Part shown: positions 9,259 to 18,400 of the stretch, piece by piece | Layout of the letters: each line of letters starts with the position of its first letter | How positions within the stretch are numbered: position 1 is the stretch's first letter | Assembly: GCA_029558435.1 (NCBI GenBank) | Contig: JAKQEZ010000537.1 | Coordinates: 1-64,000 of the forward strand | Source: Bacteroidota bacterium | Lineage (GTDB): Bacteria; Bacteroidota; Bacteroidia; Flavobacteriales; Crocinitomicaceae | DNA: 64,000 nt | Direction: 5' to 3' | The notes under the pieces: generated by a model | The model's database searches: none | What the model was told of the DNA's origin: nothing | What the model saw: the letters and a program-made list of their open reading frames with translations, nothing else | Position numbers and translations under genes: made by a program

Positions 9259-9763
9259 CAAACGCTCTGATTTTCAATTGATGCGTTTTTTCTTTAGTAT
9301 TTGCAGAAACGGTGATGGTTTTATGTTGCTCACCTGTTTGTCCTGGGTTGGATTTAAACGTAACTGCTATTTCATCCGATTGACCAGGTAAAATGGGTTT
9401 TTCTGGTTTTTTAGAATTCGTACATCCGCAACTTGTTTCAACATTGCTAATTATTAAAGGCTTATCACCGGTATTAGTTACTTTAAACGAAGCTTCGTTG
9501 GGTGTTTGTGCTTTTACATTTCCAAAATCGTGTTCTGTTTTATCAAAAGAAAGGGTGGTTTGCATAGAACGTTCTTTAGCTTCTTTGGCTTCTTCTTCTG
9601 CACGAATTTTTGCTAAGCTCTCATCCAATTCTTTTTGAGAAAGAGGCGTTGCAGCAATGGTGCTTTCCACTTCTTTTCCACGCAAGTCTTTAAATTCTGT
9701 ATCATTCCCACCACATGAAGGAAGAAAAAATAAAATGCTAATCCAAATAATTGCCTTTTTCAT
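9251..9763 (-). CDS. DUF1573 domain lipoprotein
   Basis: The protein is about 170 residues from the ATG at 9763 (MKKAIIWISILFF). A lipoprotein signal ends in LPSC, an unusual lipobox with proline, followed by a charged stretch and a helical E/K-rich segment. The C-terminal part (about 75-168) is a DUF1573/ASH-like beta domain with FDKTEHDFGNVKAQTP, the ISNVETSCGCTNSKKP cysteine motif and GQTGEQHKTITVSAN. Proteins of this type are common in Bacteroidota envelopes with no defined function. It converges on the GHMP kinase gene with an 8-bp overlap. Confidence 0.85.
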   Translation of the reverse strand: MKKAIIWISILFFLPSCGGNDTEFKDLRGKEVESTIAATPLSQKELDESLAKIRAEEEAKEAKERSMQTTLSFDKTEHDFGNVKAQTPNEASFKVTNTGDKPLIISNVETSCGCTNSKKPEKPILPGQSDEIAVTFKSNPGQTGEQHKTITVSANTKEKTHQLKIRAFVK

Positions 9764-9810
9764 GTTGCTTAATTTTGAGTAAAAATAAATTGAATCTACC
9801 AAATCAACTG

Positions 9811-11037
9811 TTAAAGATTTATTAATTCTTCAATTAAACGTTCGGTTTCTTGTTTGTAATCTGTATAAATTTTTCCTGTTGATGGACCCGAAAAACCGGT
9901 ATGAATGCGCGCAACATTTCCTTTTTTATCGATAAAAATAGACGTTGGATAAGATGAAAAATTAGATAAGAATGTAAAATCATCCATCACTTTGTTTTTG
10001 CGCACATTTCCACCTACAACAATGGTGTTTTTCAAATTGAAACGTTGCTGAAAGGCTTGCAATTGTTTGGAACATTCTTCAAAAGTTGCACCTGTTTCAT
10101 AACCAACCGTAATGATTTCAAGACCTTTTGCATTGTATTTATCATACAATTCTTTGAAATACACCGTTTCATCCATGCAATTGGCGCACCAAGTACCCAT
10201 AATTTGAATGATAACAACTTTATCTTTAAACTGCTCGTTCGGATATTCGAAATTAGTGCCGTCTAAATTCTTGAAATTAAGAATAATGTCATCTTTTGAC
10301 TCGCCAACAAAAGTTGTAATTGAATCTGCATCACTTAATTGAAAAGTATCATTTCTTTCGGCAGTCCAAACCGAACGATGGTGTGTACCACTTAAAAACA
10401 ATCCTTTAATTTTACCTTGATCGTCTTGAGTGCCGACAAATAAATAAGCATGGCTTCCATCAAATCCAGACAAATACAATGTGTTGGAATCTACATTCCC
10501 CGATAAAAAACGATAATCTCCTGTTTCTGTTAAAAAAGTACCTGTTGCATTCGCCCCATTTTGCTGAAACAAACCTATGGCAATTTCTTCACCATGCATG
10601 TCTTTAAAAGAGGATTTCCATCTCCCATCAAAGTTCTTTACGGGCGAAAGTTTAGTTATTGGAAAAACGGTTGTTGCTTTACTCAAATATGCTTTAAAAG
10701 GTATTTCATAATTGGTTTTAATATGATTAACCCATCGCCCTTGAATTGAAGTTTTGTTGACTACCTTAAATATTAGTTCTGTATTAAAATTTGCAAATTG
10801 CACATGAACACTATCGCCATTTATTGTAGGTTGGTTTAGCGGAACTATTTCTTCTCCGTTTTTAATTTGAATTGTACAATTTGATTTTTTATTATCTATC
10901 CTTATTTCAAAATACAATTTTTCGTTTTGAGTCAGCTCTAACACACCTATCCACTTACCACTTTTAATACGAATAGTTGGTTTCGCAAAGGAAAAGTAAG
11001 AAGAAACAAAGAAGATTGAAAAAAGTATAAATTTCAT
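9811..11037 (-). CDS. Exported TlpA-like thioredoxin-fold protein with a long beta-rich N-terminal region
   Basis: This 408-residue protein has a signal peptide (about 1-18, ending FSFAK). A roughly 230-residue region lacks clear family identity but resembles the beta-rich N-terminal modules of Bacteroidota thiol-disulfide proteins. A thioredoxin-like domain (about 255-405) carries a WCANC redox centre (283-287) and a cis-proline site in SSYPTSIFID. It is probably a periplasmic reductase or disulfide exchange protein. It is transcribed divergently from the ECF sigma gene, sharing a 115-bp intergenic region, and lies 47 bp upstream of the DUF1573 gene, with which it may be co-transcribed. Confidence 0.88.
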   Translation of the reverse strand: MKFILFSIFFVSSYFSFAKPTIRIKSGKWIGVLELTQNEKLYFEIRIDNKKSNCTIQIKNGEEIVPLNQPTINGDSVHVQFANFNTELIFKVVNKTSIQGRWVNHIKTNYEIPFKAYLSKATTVFPITKLSPVKNFDGRWKSSFKDMHGEEIAIGLFQQNGANATGTFLTETGDYRFLSGNVDSNTLYLSGFDGSHAYLFVGTQDDQGKIKGLFLSGTHHRSVWTAERNDTFQLSDADSITTFVGESKDDIILNFKNLDGTNFEYPNEQFKDKVVIIQIMGTWCANCMDETVYFKELYDKYNAKGLEIITVGYETGATFEECSKQLQAFQQRFNLKNTIVVGGNVRKNKVMDDFTFLSNFSSYPTSIFIDKKGNVARIHTGFSGPSTGKIYTDYKQETERLIEELINL

Positions 11038-11105
11038 TAAAGTGTTGTTTTGAGTTGCTAAATATAAGTATATTTCGGTAAAAATTATTTTTTTGTTGCA
11101 AGTGA

Positions 11106-11134
11106 TGCAACTTTAATTAAACAAATAAAGTCTA
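11106..11134 (+). promoter_or_regulatory. Putative ECF-type promoter of the sigma factor gene (autoregulation)
   Basis: TGCAACTTT at 11106-11114 and GTCTA at 11130-11134 are separated by 15 bp. The AAC-containing -35 and GTC-containing -10 have the layout known for ECF sigma promoters. The pair sits 18 bp before the ATG of the sigma gene. The same pair, one base closer, occurs upstream of the T9SS gene at 21795. Confidence 0.6.
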
Positions 11135-11152
11135 TAAGATTGTTGGGAGTAA

Positions 11153-11695
11153 ATGGAGGAGCAAACATTAATAAAAGATTGTTTAAATGGCAACCCCATT
11201 GCTCAACGAAAGTTGTTTGAAAAATTTGCGCCAAAAATGATGACTGTTTGCTTGCGGTATATGAAAGACCGACAAGAAGCAGAGGATGTTTTGCAAGATG
11301 GATTTGTGAAAGTATTTCAGAAATTTCATTTATACGAAAACTCAGGATCATTGGAAGGTTGGATAAGAAGAATTATTGTTAACACTGCTCTGGATCAATT
11401 ACGAAAAAACTCAAAATTTGGGTACATGGATGATGTGGATGAAGTGGGATATAAAATTGAAAACAATAGTTATACATTTGAAAATCTGGTGGCGCAAGAT
11501 TTGATGAAAATGATAGATCAAATGCCCAATGGATACAAAGTGGTATTCAATATGTTTGCAATTGAAGGTTATTCGCACAAAGAAATCGGTGAAATGCTTG
11601 GAATTTCTGAAAACACCTCCAAATCGCAATATTTAAGAGCACGCGATTATTTAAAAAAACAATTAGAAAAAATTGAAATTGAACGAGAAGGATAA
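11153..11695 (+). CDS. ECF-type RNA polymerase sigma-70 family factor
   Basis: This 180-residue protein has the two-domain ECF layout. Sigma-2 (about 10-80) shows LRYMKDRQEAEDVLQDGFVKVFQ and EGWIRRIIVNTALDQLRK, and sigma-4 (about 118-172) shows the helix-turn-helix YSHKEIGEMLGISENTSKSQYLRARDYL (split here: residues about 139-166). It directs polymerase to a special promoter set. The next gene overlaps its end and encodes a membrane protein that is probably its anti-sigma partner. An ECF-like promoter lies directly upstream, so positive autoregulation is likely. Nearby T9SS surface-protein genes are candidate targets. Confidence 0.92.
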   Translation: MEEQTLIKDCLNGNPIAQRKLFEKFAPKMMTVCLRYMKDRQEAEDVLQDGFVKVFQKFHLYENSGSLEGWIRRIIVNTALDQLRKNSKFGYMDDVDEVGYKIENNSYTFENLVAQDLMKMIDQMPNGYKVVFNMFAIEGYSHKEIGEMLGISENTSKSQYLRARDYLKKQLEKIEIEREG

Positions 11696-12578
11696 CATAA
11701 AAGATTTGTTTCAAGAACAACTGGGGAACTTAGAATCGCCAGTAAATCCTGAATTATGGCAATCTATTGCTTCTCAAGTAGGCATTACTGCTACTACTTC
11801 TACTGTCACAGCAACAGGAATATCTCTTGCAGCTAAGTTAGCAATTGGTATTTCTGCTGCATCTGTGATTGCGGTGGGTGCCTATTTCATTACAAAAGAT
11901 ACTTCAACTTCTGTAGCAACAAATAAAACTATAATAGTAGAAAATCAAAAACCATCTACTGAAACATCAGAAGTTGAAACAAGTCAACAAAATGATGGGG
12001 TTAAAAAATTAGATGTTCAACCAACACATCAACCGGCAATAACTCCAAATTCAACTAAAAATAATTCTAATTTAGTTGAAGAAGTAAAAAACACTACTAC
12101 TTCATCAGATGATTTATTGTTGGACAATAAAACGTATATCAGTACGCCTAATCCAAATATAATGGATAAAAAATCGGCAACTACCACCAACGAAAATAAA
12201 GTGGTTGCTCAAGAACCTGCTCCAACAAAAACAGAAAACAAAACAAACGAAGTCGTTAATAAAGGGACAACATCAAATGCAGTTGCAAATGATGCACAGC
12301 CTACATTTGAGTTAATTACCTTACCAAATATTTATTCATTAAGTGCCAACGGTTATTTTTCTATTGATTACAAGGGTGAATACAGCGATTTCCAATTCAC
12401 ATTAATGGATGAAAACAGCAATGTGATTTTCAAAAGTGCACAACCTGATTTTAAATGGAGAGGAACCGACTCGTTTAACAACGTTATTCAACCAGGAAAA
12501 TACATCTACATCATTACCGTTAAAGATGTAAACGGCAAGGCAATCAACAAATTCAGCACGTTGACTGTTATCAATTAA
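11673..12578 (+). CDS. Putative transmembrane anti-sigma factor with periplasmic T9SS type-B CTD-like domain
   Basis: This 301-residue protein begins at TTG 11673, overlapping the sigma gene by 23 bp; no ATG is available near the N-terminus, and TTG 11679 is an alternative. Residues 1-40 (DNIKDLFQEQLGNLE...PELWQSIASQVG) resemble the cytoplasmic anti-sigma segment of Bacteroidota ECF partners. A single membrane helix spans about 51-74. A Ser/Thr/Asn-rich periplasmic linker spans about 75-210. The last 90 residues (213-301) align along their whole length with the type-B sorting domains ending the proteins at 15426 and 21795: LPNIYS, FQFTLMDENSNVIF, WRG, QPGKYIYIITVKD, LTVIN. Not all family calls could be verified, and function is inferred from position and topology. 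Confidence 0.72.
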   Translation: MKLNEKDNIKDLFQEQLGNLESPVNPELWQSIASQVGITATTSTVTATGISLAAKLAIGISAASVIAVGAYFITKDTSTSVATNKTIIVENQKPSTETSEVETSQQNDGVKKLDVQPTHQPAITPNSTKNNSNLVEEVKNTTTSSDDLLLDNKTYISTPNPNIMDKKSATTTNENKVVAQEPAPTKTENKTNEVVNKGTTSNAVANDAQPTFELITLPNIYSLSANGYFSIDYKGEYSDFQFTLMDENSNVIFKSAQPDFKWRGTDSFNNVIQPGKYIYIITVKDVNGKAINKFSTLTVIN

Positions 12579-12895
12579 TCTTATCCTTTTGTTTATTGAT
12601 TTCGAAATTGAACGATTTTATGTCGTTTGAATAATTTTATATTGAACTCTAGAAATAGGATGTAAACACCATTTTTCCATTCATTTTGAATGCTATTTTT
12701 TCATTTTGAAAATATTTTTAACCCTCAATAATTTTATAAAAATCGTAATGCTTTGTTTTTCAATGTTTTGAAAAAATATTATGTTTTGGCACAGCATTTG
12801 AAAAAGAAATGGCAATCTAACAAAACTGGTTCGAGTAATAAATAATAATAGTTGATAGATTTTATTTTAGGTAAGGTTAGGTAATTAGGTGAGTT
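12579..12895. other. AT-rich intergenic region without a recognisable gene
   Basis: This 317-bp stretch after the sigma/anti-sigma operon holds no convincing open frame or RNA gene. The only structure seen is an 11-bp direct repeat, TTCATTTTGAA, at 12680-12690 and 12700-12710, followed further on by short GGT/TAGGT repeats near 12870-12892. It ends at the terminator at 12896-12926 and may simply be a long 3' untranslated region. Confidence 0.5.
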
Positions 12896-12926
12896 TAAAA
12901 AGACCGTTTTAATGCGGTCTTTTTTA
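12896..12926. terminator. Bidirectional Rho-independent terminator
   Basis: AAAAAGACCG / CGGTCTTTTT form a near-perfect stem with an 8-nt loop, A-rich on one side and T-rich on the other, so it can act in both directions. The minus-strand ligase gene's stop codon (12924-12926) lies in the T-tract. Confidence 0.88.
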
Positions 12927-14153
12927 TTTAAACACAATTTTTTCTGGTTTTCTACTGTTTTTCTTAAATACTTGACTACGCAAATAATCTTCTTCTAAGA
13001 AAACAAAATGTGGTACAACTTTTAGTTTTGCTTGACAATCTGCAATTATCAGTTGCATTTCTGTTGTATTTTCTATTTTCTTTCCCAACAACACGGTAAT
13101 CATATCGTTTCCTAAATAATCTTTTGAAATTTCTACTTTGTAACACGTTACAGCCGGTTGTTGATCAAACACTTCATAAATGGCGTTTGGAAAAATAGTT
13201 GTGCCTTTGTATTTAATTAATTGATTTTTACGGCCAATAATAGGACCTAAACGAGGTGTTGTTCGTCCGCAAGCACATGTTGTTGTATGCAATCGTGCTA
13301 AATCTCCTGTTTTATAGCGAATTAATGGCGTTCCTTCTACTCCCAAAGTTGTAACAACCACCTCTCCTATTTCGTTATTTTGAGCGTGACTCCCATCCTC
13401 TTTAATCACTTCAAGGTGAATCAAATCGGGGTTTAAATGTCCACCATTTTGAGCTAAACACTCCGTAAAAGCTGCTCCCATTTCAGTAGAGGCGTAGGTG
13501 GAATACAGTTCCACATCCCAATCTTGTTGGATGCGTTTTCCAAGCACATTCAAACTAAAATCGTCTTCGCGCAATGCTTCGCCAATGCACACAATTTTTT
13601 TAACTTTCGATTGCTTGTAATCAATATTATTCATTTTTGCATAAGCAATCAACGTAATAATAAAACTTGGTACAGCAATTAAAACAGTAACTTCGTTATC
13701 AAAAATAGATTTCCATTGCAATGCGGGAACGCCAGGGCCAATTCTGACCATACCAGCACCCATCTCTTGCACACCAAGATAATAGGCCAATCCAGCCATA
13801 AACTGACGATCGATGGTTGTGAGCAATTGAAAAATATCCTCTTCATTCGCTCCGGTGCAACTTAAAGCTACTTTTTCGTTGAATGCCAATCGCTGCAAAT
13901 CGTTTTTGGTAAGGAAAATTGTAACTGGTGAACCAGCGGTACTAGATGTTGTAACGTATTCTGCAATTTTATGCTTAGAGGTTGCTAAAAAATCACGGTT
14001 GCGTTGTGCCAAGTCGTCTTTGGTAGTAAAAGGCAATGCATGCAATTGTTCAACAATTTGTTCATTATTTTCAAAATGAAAATGCGCTAATTGTTCTCTA
14101 TAAAAAGGGGAATTTTCTTTTGCGTATGTAAGCGCATTGTATAGTGATTGCAT
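12924..14153 (-). CDS. Phenylacetate-CoA ligase-like AMP-forming (adenylate-forming) enzyme
   Basis: This 409-residue member of the PaaK branch of adenylate-forming enzymes activates a carboxylic acid with ATP, commonly to a CoA thioester. The ATP loop is TSSTAGSPV (about 67-75; family form TSGTTGxP), followed by YASTEMG (about 219-225) and RYKTGDLARL (about 279-288). A cysteine-containing TTTCACGRTTPR segment is a PaaK-type feature. The acid substrate cannot be told. It is a single gene reading toward a shared terminator, and it is divergent from the WYL regulator, which could control it. Confidence 0.85.
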   Translation of the reverse strand: MQSLYNALTYAKENSPFYREQLAHFHFENNEQIVEQLHALPFTTKDDLAQRNRDFLATSKHKIAEYVTTSSTAGSPVTIFLTKNDLQRLAFNEKVALSCTGANEEDIFQLLTTIDRQFMAGLAYYLGVQEMGAGMVRIGPGVPALQWKSIFDNEVTVLIAVPSFIITLIAYAKMNNIDYKQSKVKKIVCIGEALREDDFSLNVLGKRIQQDWDVELYSTYASTEMGAAFTECLAQNGGHLNPDLIHLEVIKEDGSHAQNNEIGEVVVTTLGVEGTPLIRYKTGDLARLHTTTCACGRTTPRLGPIIGRKNQLIKYKGTTIFPNAIYEVFDQQPAVTCYKVEISKDYLGNDMITVLLGKKIENTTEMQLIIADCQAKLKVVPHFVFLEEDYLRSQVFKKNSRKPEKIVFK

Positions 14154-14180
14154 TGAGAATGTTTTATCTATTTAAAAACT

Positions 14181-14188
14181 CAAAATTA
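14181..14188 (-). promoter_or_regulatory. Putative -7 element for the PaaK-like ligase gene
   Basis: The minus strand reads TAATTTTG, an exact TAnnTTTG match, 27 bp upstream of the ATG at 14153. A -33 element is not obvious. Confidence 0.45.
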
Positions 14189-14259
14189 GCAGATTTTATA
14201 AAAAAACCCATTTTTACGACAAAAATCAATCAAAATCACACTTTACACAATATGTTTAT

Positions 14260-14267
14260 TATTTTTG
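14260..14267 (+). promoter_or_regulatory. Putative -7 element for the WYL regulator gene
   Basis: TATTTTTG matches TAnnTTTG 25 bp upstream of the ATG at 14293. A -33 element is not obvious. Confidence 0.4.
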
Positions 14268-14292
14268 ATAATCAGCTGTATAAAAATAAAGT

Positions 14293-15306
14293 ATGCCTTT
14301 CATTAAAAACACGCTTTTTCGCCATCGGATTATTGACAAATGTTTGCGCAATCCCTACAAGCCGTTTCCCTCTAAAGAAACGTTGAGAATTGCGTGCGAA
14401 CAAGCGTTGTTTGGAAGTGAAGACAAACAAAATATTTGCGATTCAACCATCGAAAAGGATTTATTTGCTATGCGTCAAGAATACGATGCACCCATCAAAT
14501 ACAGCAAATTGCACCGAGGTTATTATTACGAAGACCCCAATTTTACTATAAATGATGTTCCACTCAACGAATCCGATTTGGATGCGGTAAGGTTTGCGGC
14601 CAATACATTGTTGCAATTCAAAGATGTGGAAATGTTTAAGGAATTTGGTAATGCCATCGACAAAATTGTGGAACGTATTACCTTGAGTTCAAATGCCAAA
14701 CACCAACCCGAATTAACCGAATTCGTTCAATTTGAAACTGCTTATTCTGTTGGTGGTGGAGAATATTTACCCTCATTATTAGAAGCCATTCAAAAAAGTG
14801 TTGCCGTTTATTTTGAATACGAAAATTTTAATTCAAAAACCGTTAAATCGCGCAAAGTTACTCCTTTACTACTCAAAGAATACCGCAATCGTTGGTATTT
14901 GATTTCCTATGATTTGGTGAAAGACAAAATCACCACCTATGCCTTGGAACGTATAAAAAAATTGGAATTATCTTCCGAGAAAGTGGTTAAACCTCATTAT
15001 TTCCAGCCCAAAGAATTTTTTAATTATGCGATTGGAATTTCTACCAAAGATACCGCTCCAGAAATTGTTGTTTTTGAAGCCGATGATGTTGCTTCCAAAT
15101 ATTTAATTGCTCAACCCTTGCACCACAGTCAAAAAATTGTGGCTCAAACAGAAAACACGGTTACTTTTCAATTGGAAGTCTATATTTCTGAAGAATTAAT
15201 ACGCTCCTTACTATCATTTGGCGGTGAAATAAATGTAAAAGCACCACAGATTTTAGTTAACGACATGAAAACGAGGGTTGCACAGATGATGAAGTTTTAT
15301 AAATAA
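14293..15306 (+). CDS. WYL domain transcriptional regulator
   Basis: This 337-residue protein has an N-terminal winged-helix-like region (about 1-75, RHRIIDKCLRNPYKPFPSKETL). A WYL ligand-sensing domain follows (about 160-240), containing VAVYFEYENFNS, RKVTPLLLKEYRNRWYLISYD and TYALERIKKLEL. A C-terminal WCX-type extension (about 250-337) completes it. WYL proteins are single-polypeptide transcription regulators often responding to nucleotides or nucleic acids. Here it is alone, divergent from the PaaK-like ligase and 119 bp upstream of the first giant T9SS gene. No defence gene lies beside it, so its target is unknown. Confidence 0.88.
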   Translation: MPFIKNTLFRHRIIDKCLRNPYKPFPSKETLRIACEQALFGSEDKQNICDSTIEKDLFAMRQEYDAPIKYSKLHRGYYYEDPNFTINDVPLNESDLDAVRFAANTLLQFKDVEMFKEFGNAIDKIVERITLSSNAKHQPELTEFVQFETAYSVGGGEYLPSLLEAIQKSVAVYFEYENFNSKTVKSRKVTPLLLKEYRNRWYLISYDLVKDKITTYALERIKKLELSSEKVVKPHYFQPKEFFNYAIGISTKDTAPEIVVFEADDVASKYLIAQPLHHSQKIVAQTENTVTFQLEVYISEELIRSLLSFGGEINVKAPQILVNDMKTRVAQMMKFYK

Positions 15307-15340
15307 TCAAACTGTTATTTTTCATAAATCAATTCTCATT

Positions 15341-15377
15341 GTTTGTTAATAAATCAACAAACCAATCTTTAATTGGT
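15341..15377 (+). promoter_or_regulatory. Two consecutive inverted repeats upstream of the first T9SS giant gene
   Basis: GTTTGTT/AACAAAC (15341-15347/15356-15362) and ACCAAT/ATTGGT (15361-15366/15372-15377) are adjacent perfect palindromes, 49-85 bp before the ATG. The first contains GTTAATAAATCAAC (15345-15358), 12 of 14 identical to the palindrome upstream of the second T9SS gene. They could be operators or a weak terminator of the WYL gene. Confidence 0.4.
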
Positions 15378-15425
15378 ATAATTTATTAATATTGTATGAA
15401 TTAAGTATTGCTATTACAAAGAACT

Positions 15426-18400
15426 ATGATGAAACTACTATCTACATTTATTCTGTTTATTGCTTTTTTTGCTGTAAACACATTTTCTCAAAATTTAGTA
15501 ATCAATCCCAGTTTTGAATTAAATAGTGGATGTCCGATGGGACCAAGTGAATTATCAAAAGCAAATAACTGGTCAGACCCATTTGTTAATTTGGTAGGTG
15601 ACACATGTTCAACATCTGATTATTATCACTCTTGTAGTCCATTAGGTGCAATGGGGGTTGGTGTTCCCGCAAATATTTTGGGAAATGAGCCTGCACGAAC
15701 AGGAAGTGCTTATGCTGGTATTATCACATATTCGGGTATGGCATTAACAGGGTGTACACCAATGATGAGTGATGGATGGAGAGAATATTTACAAGGACAG
15801 CTAACAACACCACTTACAGCTGGACAACAATATTGCGTTTCTTTTTGGGTTAGCTTGGCCGACAATGTAAAATGGGCAAGTGATTTATGGGGAGTTCATT
15901 TATCTCCAACTCCTGTTGCAGTCAACTGTGCTACTGTAGGAAGTAATTCCGATTTAGCATCTTATGGAATTGTGCCCCAACTAACATATAATGGGCCAGC
16001 AATTACATCTACTAATGGGTGGACAAAAATCCAATTTACCTATACAGCAACTGGTGGTGAACAATATTTTGTTATAGGAAATTTTTATAACAGTGCAACC
16101 ACCTACACATGCGTAAATGCAAGCGCCATGAATCCTTATGCTTATTATTATGTGGATGATGTAAGTATAACTGATGGCGTATGTTGTGATGCTACTTTCA
16201 CAGCCCCAACAACAATGTGTAATACAGATGCAGCAGTTACATTAACCCCTTCAACAGCTGGAGGAACTTGGTCGGGTAATGGCGTAAATTCTTCTGGTGT
16301 TTTTGACCCCGCTATCGCTGGAGTTGGCGCCCATACTATTACCTACACACTGCCTTGTGGTAGCTCTGAAAACCATACTATTACAGTTAACAGCTGCGTG
16401 AGCTTGAGTGTGTGTAAAGAAGCTAATGGAAGTATAACTGTATCTGGTGGAACAGCTCCTTATTCATGGCAAAATCAAACAACTACTCAAGATTGTAGTG
16501 CTTGCTTGGTTGGTTGTACGTTTCCTCCTGGTTGTGCGGTAAATGTTACAACATGGACAACTTTTGGCACTGGAACAAACCAAACACCTGGTACTTATCC
16601 TGTACAAATTGTAGATAATTCAGGTGGAACTATTTTAATAACTAGTGCGGCTTCAGTTACTGCTTGTAGTGCAGATCCTTGTGCTTCGGTAACAATCACT
16701 ACAACAATAACACCAACACAACCAACTTGTACTGCTGCTGGTTCGGCAATTGCAAATCCAACAGGTGGTACAGCTCCTTATTCATACAGTTGGAATACAT
16801 CACCAGTGCAAACAACACAAACTGCAACTAATTTAAGTGCAGGTAACTATACGGTAACGGTAACAGATAATAACGGGTGTACAGGAACTCAAAACGTAAC
16901 TATTAATGCCGTTCCAAATGCACCAACTGTAACTATCACACCAACACAACCAACTTGTACTGTTGCTGGTTCGGCAATTGCAAATCCAACAGGTGGAACA
17001 GCTCCTTATTCATACAGTTGGAATACAACACCAGTGCAAACAACACAAACTGCAACCAATTTAAGTGCTGGTAACTATACGGTAACAGTAACAGATAATA
17101 ATGGATGTACAGGAACTCAAAATGTAACTATTAATGCTGCTCCGTCTTCACCTACAGTTACAACAACAACAACAGATGCAGATTGTAGTGGAACTTTAGG
17201 AACAGCAACTGCAAATGTTACAGGAGGAACAGCACCTTACTCTTATAGTTGGAATACATCGCCAGTGCAAACTACACAAACTGCAACCAATTTAAGTGCA
17301 GGTAACTATACTGTAACAGTAACAGATAATAGTGGATGTATAGCAACTACCAATGCAGCTATAAACACAAGTGGTGGTACAATTACTATACAAAGCATAA
17401 CCCCAACACAACCTTCATGTGCAGGTGCATGCGATGGTTCTTTAACTGTAGTTGCTACAGGTGGAAGTGGAACTTATACTTATACATGGAAAGACAATGC
17501 TGGAAACGTTGTTGGAACTAATAGTGCAACTTTGTCTAACATTTGTGCTGGAAACTATACTGTTGAAGTAACAGAAACTGGAGGTGGAAGTGGAACACAA
17601 ACTATCTTTACTGAAGATTTTGAATCTGCAGGTGCTGGTTGGAATCTTAATGTTCCAGTTGCTACAGAAGGAGCTGACCCTAACTTCTTTGTTGTAAATG
17701 ATAACGAAGGTGGTGTTGCTCCAGGAGGCTGTGGTGTTGCAGGAAATGGAGACGCTACTCTACACATTACAAGTGTGTTCTTCCCTTCTGGCGGTGCAGC
17801 TTACGATGCTGGTGGATTGTGTGGATTTTTATTTTGTCCAGAAACACATCGTCGTGCAGAATCTCCAACTATCAACACAACAGGATTTACAGGTTTAACT
17901 CTTAAATTTGATTATATTGCAAATGGCGCAATTCCAAACGATCAAGCAACTGTTTGGTATTTTGATGGTGCAACATGGAATCAATTAGGAACTGCTCTTT
18001 CTTCTGGTACAGGTGCATGTGCGCCACAAGGTATTTGGACAGCCTATTCTCAAGCATTACCAGTGGTTTGTGAAAACAATCCAAACTTTAAAATTGCAAT
18101 ACGCTGGGACAATAACGACGATGGAGCTGGAACAGATCCTTCTGTAGCAATCAACAACATAGTAATTGAATCTACTTCTGGAGGAGGAACAGGATGTCCG
18201 GTAACTCAAGCAGTCACATTAACAGATCCAACAGCAGGTGCAACACCAAGTTTTACGTTTGCAAACTTCTGTGCTGGCGCAACAAATGGTCCAACAGGAA
18301 TTTCGCCAACAGGTGGTACATTCACATTTAATCCAGTTCCTTCAGATGGTGCTACAATCAATGCAACAACAGGTGTTATTTCTAATGGAGTTGCTGGAAC

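Noticed and set aside
14154..14292. WYL regulator as part of a phage-defence island
   Set aside because: No nuclease, helicase or other defence gene flanks it; the neighbours are a CoA ligase and T9SS genes.
16710..17345. CRISPR array
   Set aside because: The repeats are 228 bp, in frame, and translate to SprB modules; there are no short repeats with unique spacers.
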